From contig CAYGPD010000004.1 in the NCBI GenBank assembly GCA_964351655.1, forward strand, positions 62,001-126,000: DNA of 64,000 bases, written 5' to 3'. Below the pieces are notes generated by a model. That model searched no databases. It was not told the DNA's origin and worked only from the letters and a program-made list of their open reading frames with translations. Within the stretch, counting starts at the first letter, position 1. Every line of letters starts with the position of its first letter. Of this stretch, positions 58,821 through 64,000 are shown in pieces. The stretch is from Hirschia sp964351655. GTDB taxonomy: Bacteria > Pseudomonadota > Alphaproteobacteria > Caulobacterales > Hyphomonadaceae. A program made the position numbers and the translations under genes.

Positions 58821-59315
58821 ATGAAGCGTGCATTACTCGTCTTGGGTTCAGTTGTATTGGGATTTGCGATATTGGGCGGCTGTGCAACTGCGCCAGACCC
58901 AATTGTTGTTGAGCAAGAGCGTATTGCGGCATTCAAAAAGGTAGAAAAGCAGGCACAGTTTGATATTCGTGCACTGCTGAAGAAGCAAGATGCTGCTTGG
59001 AATAAGGGTGATATAGAAGGCTTTATGGAAGGGTATCTTCCTTCGGAAAATCTACGTTTCGCGTCCGGTGATAATATCACGTGGGGATATGATGAAACGC
59101 TCAGTCGCTATAAATCACGTTATGATACGCCTGAAAAAATGGGAAAAATCTCCATGGAAATTCAGGAGGTGCGCGTGTTCACCGATACCGACGCTATGGT
59201 ATTTGGTCGATGGTTTTTAGCGCGCCCCAAAGAAGGGGATGTGGGCGGATTGTTTACCCTTATTCTTGAAAAGCAATCGGGCGAATGGCTCATCGTTGCT
59301 GACCATACTTCCTAG
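58821..59315 (+). CDS. DUF4440/SnoaL-like lipoprotein
   Basis: 164 residues. Lipoprotein signal ends FAILGGCATAPD (Cys about residue 21). The mature part ALLKKQDAAWNKGDIEGFME, YLPSENLRFASGDNITWGYD and FGRWFLARPKEGDVGGLFTL with EWLIVADHTS is the DUF4440 branch of the NTF2-like fold, often with a pocket near the strands. GAAGGGG lies 8-14 bases before the ATG. The neighbours (TonB-like proteins upstream, monooxygenase-fold gene downstream) give no clue to a substrate. Confidence 0.8.
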   Translation: MKRALLVLGSVVLGFAILGGCATAPDPIVVEQERIAAFKKVEKQAQFDIRALLKKQDAAWNKGDIEGFMEGYLPSENLRFASGDNITWGYDETLSRYKSRYDTPEKMGKISMEIQEVRVFTDTDAMVFGRWFLARPKEGDVGGLFTLILEKQSGEWLIVADHTS

Positions 59316-59464
59316 GGGGGATGCGTAGCATCTGAGATTGTTGCTGTTAATTCTTACATCTCTGTAAGGCGCAAATAGTCTGCTTGAGATGACTAGTTTT
59401 TCCTTGCGCAATTTTGCATAGTCACCCGCAATAATTGAATTATTGTTCACTGCGGGGGATTGTC

Positions 59465-59743
59465 ATGTTTGGGCTTATTGGAAAAATCACATCAATTGAT
59501 GGGAAACGCGATCAACTCGCACAAATTCTGCGGGATGGCACTTTGAGCATGCCACACTGCATTAGTTATGTGATCGCGCGCTGCACTACCGACGTGAATG
59601 TGCTGTGGGTGACTGAGGTTTGGAAAGACGAAGCAAGTCATGCAGCATCATTACAGTTGCCTTCTGTGCAGGCGGCAATTGTAGCGGGGCGACCATTGAT
59701 TGCAGGTATGGAACGAGTCGCAACAACACAGCCTATTGGGTAG
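59465..59743 (+). CDS. ABM-family (antibiotic biosynthesis monooxygenase-like) small protein
   Basis: 92 residues, a dimeric ferredoxin-like fold. Begins FGLIGKITSIDGKRDQLAQI and contains SMPHCISYVIARCTTDVNVL, WVTEVWKDEASHAASLQLPS and FRxx-like VQAAIVAGRPLIAG, matching the putative quinol monooxygenase (YgiN-like) group. ATG 59465 follows GCGGGGGA by about 8 bases. Members act on quinones without cofactor or have unknown roles. It is followed 9 bases later by the channel gene, perhaps in one message. Confidence 0.82.
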   Translation: MFGLIGKITSIDGKRDQLAQILRDGTLSMPHCISYVIARCTTDVNVLWVTEVWKDEASHAASLQLPSVQAAIVAGRPLIAGMERVATTQPIG

Positions 59744-59752
59744 GTTCATAAA

Positions 59753-60661
59753 ATGAGTAGTGTAGATTTGGTCACAGATGAAAACATGACAGGTGCCCGC
59801 AGATGGGCAATTACTGTTGTGGAGCACAAATGGTTTGCGCCGTTTATTACAGCAATCATCGTTATAAACGCGATTACATTGGGTATGGGCACGTATGATG
59901 TGTGGCCTGCCGGAGTGATCGCCGGGATGTATATTTTTGACGCTGTTGTGACCAGTATTTTCGTTGTGGAAATCGGGTTGAAGCTCATCGCGTATCGCTG
60001 GAAGTTCTTCAAGAGCGGTTGGAATGTGTTTGATCTTGCAATTGTGTCGATTGCTTTGGTGCCAGGCGTTGGGCCTCTGTCAGTTTTAAGAGCAATGCGT
60101 GTTCTGCGTGTGCTACGCTTAATTTCAATAGTGCCGATGCTTCGCCGGATTGTTGAAGCATTGTTGCGTGCTATTCCTGGTATGGGGGCAATTCTCGCAG
60201 TATTGGGGTTGATGATTTATGTGGCTGCTGTGATGGCGACTACGCTATATTCAGAAACCAACCCTGTGCTGTTTGGCTCCTTGCCTGCAAGTGCTCTTTC
60301 TTTATTTCAGGTCATGACTATGGATGGTTGGCGCATGGAAGTCGTGCAGCCTGTGATGGATGCTGGCCACCCATATGCTTGGATGTTTTTCTTGACCTAC
60401 ATTGTGTTTGTGAGTTTTGCCGTTTTGAACTTGTTTATGGCGCTTATCGTTGAATCTTTAAATGACGATATTCGTGAAGAGGTTCAGGAAATGGAAGATG
60501 TCGCTGATGACCTCAAGGAGGGGCAAGAAGAGGCGCATATTGAGCGTGCAGAACTTTTGATGTTGATAAAGTCAATGCGCGAAGAGATGGCTGAGCTTAA
60601 AGATGTGGTGACAGAAAATTCTGAGGCGCTTCGCAACGCAAAGGTGCGACAGAAGCGTTAA
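59753..60661 (+). CDS. One-domain voltage-gated cation channel (NaChBac/NaV-type) with unusual filter
   Basis: 302 residues. Six transmembrane segments with a charged S4 (SVLRAMRVLRVLRLISIVPM, arginines every third position) and a pore loop FQVMTMDGWRMEVVQPVMD, then S6 (YIVFVSFAVLNLFMALIVES). The protein is of the bacterial homotetrameric NaV family. The selectivity-filter motif, normally TLESWS, is TMDGWR: Asp in place of the Glu that sets Na+ selectivity, and Gly then Arg instead of Ser and Ser. The C-terminal tail is a coiled coil rich in E and K (EEVQEMEDVADDLKEGQEEA), which tetramerises such channels. Ion preference is therefore uncertain. A DjlA-like gene follows. Confidence 0.9.
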   Translation: MSSVDLVTDENMTGARRWAITVVEHKWFAPFITAIIVINAITLGMGTYDVWPAGVIAGMYIFDAVVTSIFVVEIGLKLIAYRWKFFKSGWNVFDLAIVSIALVPGVGPLSVLRAMRVLRVLRLISIVPMLRRIVEALLRAIPGMGAILAVLGLMIYVAAVMATTLYSETNPVLFGSLPASALSLFQVMTMDGWRMEVVQPVMDAGHPYAWMFFLTYIVFVSFAVLNLFMALIVESLNDDIREEVQEMEDVADDLKEGQEEAHIERAELLMLIKSMREEMAELKDVVTENSEALRNAKVRQKR

Positions 60662-60721
60662 ACTATCAAAATTACGTGAATGGGACTTAAAAAGCACGAA
60701 ATTATCGGGCATAGTTATTTT

Positions 60722-61501
60722 ATGAGCATATGGACTCGATTGGCGAGTATCGCCCACACGCTTTTTGCGCCTGTAACTGATGTGCCTGCTTCAGGCTCTA
60801 CAGCTATGGCGCGTGTGCCGTACAGTAAATATGATGCGCGTTCAGGGTGTGGTCGTCAGATCGTGCCCGCTGATGCTTCATGTGGTCCGGATCCTGGAGA
60901 TGTGAGCTTTACAGCAGCGATTGTTGGCTTGGGTGCGAAACTCGCGAAAGCCGATGGTTTGGTGACTGAGGATGAGGTGGAAATGTTTTCACGTGTCTTC
61001 AGGGCTGCGCCCGAAGATCAAGATTCCGTTCGGCGTGTGTTTAATCTCGCGCGTCAGACGGTGCGCGGCTATGAAGCCTATGCGCGTCAAATTGCACGTC
61101 GTTATGGTGATCGTCCTTGTTTGCTTGAAGGTATTTTGGACGGCTTGTTTCAAATCGCGCTTGCTGACAATATCATGACGTTAGATGAGCTTGAATATCT
61201 GAAATCGGTTTCAGATGCGTTTGGCTTCAACGATGATGACTTCAGACGTATTCAGGCAACACACATGGGAACCGACCAAGATGATCCATATCAAGTGCTT
61301 GGTTTGCCGCATGGGGCGGACTATGATGAGGTGCGGCGCACGTATCGACAATTAATGATGGATCACCATCCTGATCGTATTGTTGCCACAAAGAAGGCTT
61401 CTCATGACTATGAGGGCGTTGCACATGAAAAAGCAGCGGCCATCACCTCGGCCTTCGCGAGAATACGTGCGGAAAGAGGAATTCTGATTAGCCCCAATTG
61501 A
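60722..61501 (+). CDS. DjlA-like TerB/J-domain co-chaperone
   Basis: 259 residues. A TerB-like helical domain (about 55-180, SFTAAIVGLGAKLAKADGLV and LLEGILDGLFQIALADNIMT) is followed by a C-terminal J domain (about 195-255) starting DPYQVLGLPHGADYDEVRRT, with the HPD motif in MMDHHPDRIVAT. This is the DjlA layout, although the usual N-terminal membrane helix is weak: residues 1-30 show only a moderately hydrophobic stretch. ATG 60722 is used. It likely stimulates DnaK at a membrane or with a specific client. The order DjlA-like, amidase, rnpB, mraZ is also found in Caulobacter relatives. Confidence 0.87.
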   Translation: MSIWTRLASIAHTLFAPVTDVPASGSTAMARVPYSKYDARSGCGRQIVPADASCGPDPGDVSFTAAIVGLGAKLAKADGLVTEDEVEMFSRVFRAAPEDQDSVRRVFNLARQTVRGYEAYARQIARRYGDRPCLLEGILDGLFQIALADNIMTLDELEYLKSVSDAFGFNDDDFRRIQATHMGTDQDDPYQVLGLPHGADYDEVRRTYRQLMMDHHPDRIVATKKASHDYEGVAHEKAAAITSAFARIRAERGILISPN

Positions 61502-61555
61502 CGAAACGACTTTGAGAACACATCTTAAAGTGTATCCCCAACTCAGAGATATATA

Positions 61556-61924
61556 ATGACCCTATCTGCATCTACTCATGACTTTTTCTCACGCTTTGCG
61601 TTTTATATCCGCCGGTTTAGTGGTTGGATAGCGCGCGCAGGATTTGGTTTCTTCGTGGTGTTTGCGGCAGGTGCTGCGCTTGTTGCGACGACCTTTATCG
61701 GTTTATTGATAGCTATGGCGGCCGTTTTTTTGAATTTAGCTGTCCGCGTGACGCGGGGGTCAAAAACGGCGGAACCGATGGATAAAGGAGCTGGTTTTTC
61801 CTCATTTTCTAGGGCGCATGTTTTTGGTGCTCAAAAGCAAAGTAAGCCTAAATCCACAGCTGCTGGTGAGACGCTTGAAGCGCATAAAACAGCTAATGGT
61901 TGGGTTATTGAGCCCGATGCTTAA
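61556..61924 (+). CDS. Predicted membrane protein of unknown function
   Basis: 122 residues. One long hydrophobic stretch (about 20-60, GWIARAGFGFFVVFAAGAAL then LVATTFIGLLIAMAAVFLNL), which could be one or two helices, followed by a hydrophilic C-terminal half rich in K, S and A (KSTAAGETLEAHKTANGWVI). I recognise no domain; similar short proteins occur between the DjlA-like and amidase genes in related alphaproteobacteria as far as I recall. Start ATG 61556 has no strong ribosome site, so the exact N-terminus is less certain. Confidence 0.65.
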   Translation: MTLSASTHDFFSRFAFYIRRFSGWIARAGFGFFVVFAAGAALVATTFIGLLIAMAAVFLNLAVRVTRGSKTAEPMDKGAGFSSFSRAHVFGAQKQSKPKSTAAGETLEAHKTANGWVIEPDA

Positions 61925-61957
61925 CAGTCGCAATTAAGAAAAGCATGTGGAGTTGCT

Positions 61958-62653
61958 TTGAATATAATTAAATCGCCGAGCCTAAATTTTGACGAGCGTC
62001 GACATTCTTTGTCGATGCTCGTTTTGCATTATACGGGTATGCGAACTGGTAGTGCAGCTTTAGAACGTATGTGTGATCCGAAGTCAAAAGTAGCTGCTCA
62101 TTACATGGTTGAAGAGGATGGTCGTATCTTCCAGCTTGTTGATGAAAGTAAGCGTGCTTGGCATGCGGGAGTTGGGAGTTGGTGTAGCTTAGAGGATGTA
62201 AACTCTCGCTCCATTGGTATTGAGATTGTAAATGGTGGTCATGACTATGGATTGCCAGAGTTCTCAGATGTGCAGGTTCGGTCGGTTGTAGAATTATGCT
62301 TGGAAATATTAGGGCGTCATTCCATTAGTGCGGACAATATTGTTGGGCACTCAGATATTTCACCTGGGCGAAAGCTTGATCCTGGTGAGAAATTTCCTTG
62401 GCGAAGTTTGGCCGAAAACGGTGTTGGATTGTGGCCTGATGATGGTTCGGTTGCGTTGAGTGTCGGGCATTTGCAAATGCTCTCAGCGATCGGATACGGG
62501 ATAAGCGCGCAACCAGATGCGCAAGAAATACGAGACTTTGTGATAGCTTTTCAGCAGCGTTGGATGCCGGAAGGTGTGACGGGAGAGGCGTGTGTTGATA
62601 CGCTGTGCCGAATATCTCAGATTGCTGAACTGTATCACGCGTATAGAAATTAA
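61958..62653 (+). CDS. N-acetylmuramoyl-L-alanine amidase, AmpD-like
   Basis: 231-residue Amidase_2 (zinc) enzyme. Zinc ligands are expected at His in MLVLHYTGMRTG (about residue 24), in NIVGHSDISPGRKLDPGEKF (His, Asp) and the conserved WHAGVGSW and NSRSIGIEIVNGG stretches. This enzyme cleaves the amide bond between muramic acid and the stem peptide; AmpD forms act in the cytoplasm on anhydro-muropeptides. No signal peptide is seen, consistent with that. I use TTG 61958 as start because GTGGAG lies 6 bases before it; a later ATG would lose the opening strand. rnpB follows 37 bp downstream. Confidence 0.9.
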   Translation: MNIIKSPSLNFDERRHSLSMLVLHYTGMRTGSAALERMCDPKSKVAAHYMVEEDGRIFQLVDESKRAWHAGVGSWCSLEDVNSRSIGIEIVNGGHDYGLPEFSDVQVRSVVELCLEILGRHSISADNIVGHSDISPGRKLDPGEKFPWRSLAENGVGLWPDDGSVALSVGHLQMLSAIGYGISAQPDAQEIRDFVIAFQQRWMPEGVTGEACVDTLCRISQIAELYHAYRN

Positions 62654-62689
62654 CTGGCTTTTCCAAAACGGTTTTGTTAAGGGGAGTGT

Positions 62690-63084
<395 letters not shown>

Positions 63085-63635
63085 CAATTTTCTATTGGCA
63101 ACTGAATGATATGCCAATTTCGGTTGAAATGCCTCCCGAAAGTATAAATTTAATAAAAATTTTGAATATTTGTGTGTGAAGACAATGGGATTGCGGGGAA
63201 TTCATGGGAAAGTGATATGTATTCGCTTGAGTGGTATGATTCTGAAAATCTGCAACGCAAGTCATTTATCTATATGTGGGGCTTAAAAGTAATATTTTGC
63301 GCTATATATAGATAAAATGCCACTTTTTTGAAGTTGTCATGGCTATTCTGGCTAAGATGAGCAGGGGTGCTTTGAGAGTTGAGAATTTCGATGTCTTTCA
63401 TCCGGAAATTCTTAATATCCACAGGCTATTCACAGTCAAAGTTCGTGGTTCTTGCTATGTTTGCTATATGTTCTCTGCTAAATAAAGTTAATAAATCCTT
63501 TAAAGGGTCGACGTCCCATAAGTTCCCATGGTATCCCTAATTATCTGCTTGAGGCTGGGCTGTTGCTTTTAGGTGGATGTGTAAACGCTCGCGTTTTTGG
63601 GCAATATTATCACTCATTAGGGCTAATCACGGGGC
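63085..63635. other. Non-coding region between rnpB and mraZ
   Basis: 551 bp without a credible gene. It starts with a 7-bp stem ATTGGCA/TGCCAAT (63094-63100 with 63112-63118) followed by TTT, a possible rnpB terminator. It also holds a GATTC (63238-63242), two near-DnaA boxes ATATCCACA (63415-63423) and CTATTCACA (63426-63434), each one mismatch from TTATNCACA, and a possible promoter for the division cluster nearer mraZ. No MraZ operator repeats (GTGGG spaced by ten) are obvious. Confidence 0.6.
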
Positions 63636-64000
63636 ATGTTTCTATCCACGTATGAAAGCAAGATTGACGCTAAGAACAGGGTTTCCGTCCCTGCGTCTTT
63701 CAGGAAAGCTTTGGGTGGTGATGATGTGATTTGTGCGTGGCCGTCGTTTGGGAAGAGTAAGGATTGCCTAGAAGGCGGGAGCAAGAAGCTGGTGAATGGT
63801 CTTTATAAATCTATCCGAAAAATGAAACCGATGGATCCGCGTCGTCAGGCGTTGGAGTATGGTATTTTGGGAGAATGTAAGGAGCTCCAGTTTGATGGTA
63901 CTGGCCGTATTGTGCTTCCACAGAAGTTTGTAGATGCAGCTGGAATTACTGGTGAGGTTGCTTTTGTGGGGCTTGGAGAGCGATTTGAGATTTGGTCAAA
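63636..64000 (+). CDS. mraZ: Transcriptional regulator MraZ (3' end outside window)
   Basis: The frame from ATG 63636 is open to the right edge (121 codons) and begins MFLSTYESKIDAKNRVSVPA, the first SpoVT/AbrB-like repeat, and continues to FDGTGRIVLPQKFVDAAGIT, the second repeat. MraZ is a DNA-binding protein that regulates the mra/dcw cell-wall and division operon and is usually its first gene. Here the first domain carries an insertion-like segment (SFGKSKDCLEGGSKKLVNGL). It lies 551 bp after rnpB. The rest of the cluster is outside the window. Confidence 0.93.
   Translation, partial: MFLSTYESKIDAKNRVSVPASFRKALGGDDVICAWPSFGKSKDCLEGGSKKLVNGLYKSIRKMKPMDPRRQALEYGILGECKELQFDGTGRIVLPQKFVDAAGITGEVAFVGLGERFEIWS

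Overview
The window is a gene-dense, moderately AT-rich stretch of chromosome from an alphaproteobacterium, most likely of the Caulobacterales/Maricaulales group (Hyphomonadaceae-like). The evidence is a GcrA cell-cycle regulator with a DnaA box and GANTC (CcrM-type) sites in its promoter, a class I (archaeal-type) lysyl-tRNA synthetase, a two-lobed alphaproteobacterial dCTP deaminase, a methionine synthase split into two genes, and the order DnaJ-like protein / amidase / rnpB / mraZ. I see no insertion sequence, prophage, tRNA, rRNA or CRISPR array; almost everything is core metabolism, envelope and regulation.

Layout. 1-4.5 kb: a MarR regulator cut by the window edge, ilvE, a 26-residue membrane peptide, a Ca2+/Na+ antiporter, a short-chain reductase with folB, and a SixA-like phosphatase. 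4.7-9.3 kb: a membrane-anchored GltB-like FMN protein, a DUF4105 protein, bacterioferritin with its ferredoxin (with candidate Fur sites), and a CFI-box protein. 9.5-13.8 kb: lysK, an S24 repressor-type regulator, then the least ordinary region: two small convergent Cas2/SinR-like proteins, each with a run of tandem RNA hairpins on its 5' side, and a TauE/SafE transporter. 13.8-23.6 kb: two paralogous lipoproteins, an M13 peptidase and an RND efflux operon (outer membrane factor, adaptor, pump). 23.6-28.7 kb: phoR-phoU-phoB behind a candidate Pho box, gcrA, and an ABC-2 permease without its ATPase. 28.8-33 kb: argD-argF, cysK, hslO. 33-40.6 kb: trkH, apaG, metZ, dcd, a radical SAM protein, MarR, SPOR, free-methionine sulfoxide reductase, a cupin lipoprotein. 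40.7-51 kb: a dipeptidyl peptidase IV-like enzyme, a thioredoxin-like protein, ettA, a Kef-type antiporter, a tandem-receiver response regulator, mlaC and mlaA. 51.2-57.2 kb: the methionine operon. 57.2-64 kb: small secreted proteins, a monooxygenase-fold protein, a one-domain voltage-gated cation channel, a DjlA-like co-chaperone, an AmpD-like amidase, rnpB, and the start of mraZ, the usual first gene of the division/cell-wall cluster.

How the genes work together. The 51.2-57.2 kb block is a compact methionine/one-carbon unit: an ArsR regulator fused to a methyltransferase, with a perfect palindrome just upstream of its start, is translationally coupled to metF, then the homocysteine half of MetH, a small membrane protein, and the folate/B12 half of MetH. 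The MetH activation domain is interrupted by a single in-frame TGA. metZ, apaG, msrC and cysK elsewhere in the window add sulfur metabolism. phoR-phoU-phoB form a phosphate-sensing unit, and the RND operon is divergent from it across a shared 324-bp regulatory region.

All calls rest on reading the sequence and on family knowledge; no database search or structure prediction was run. Function calls for the small hypothetical proteins and all regulatory-site calls are tentative.
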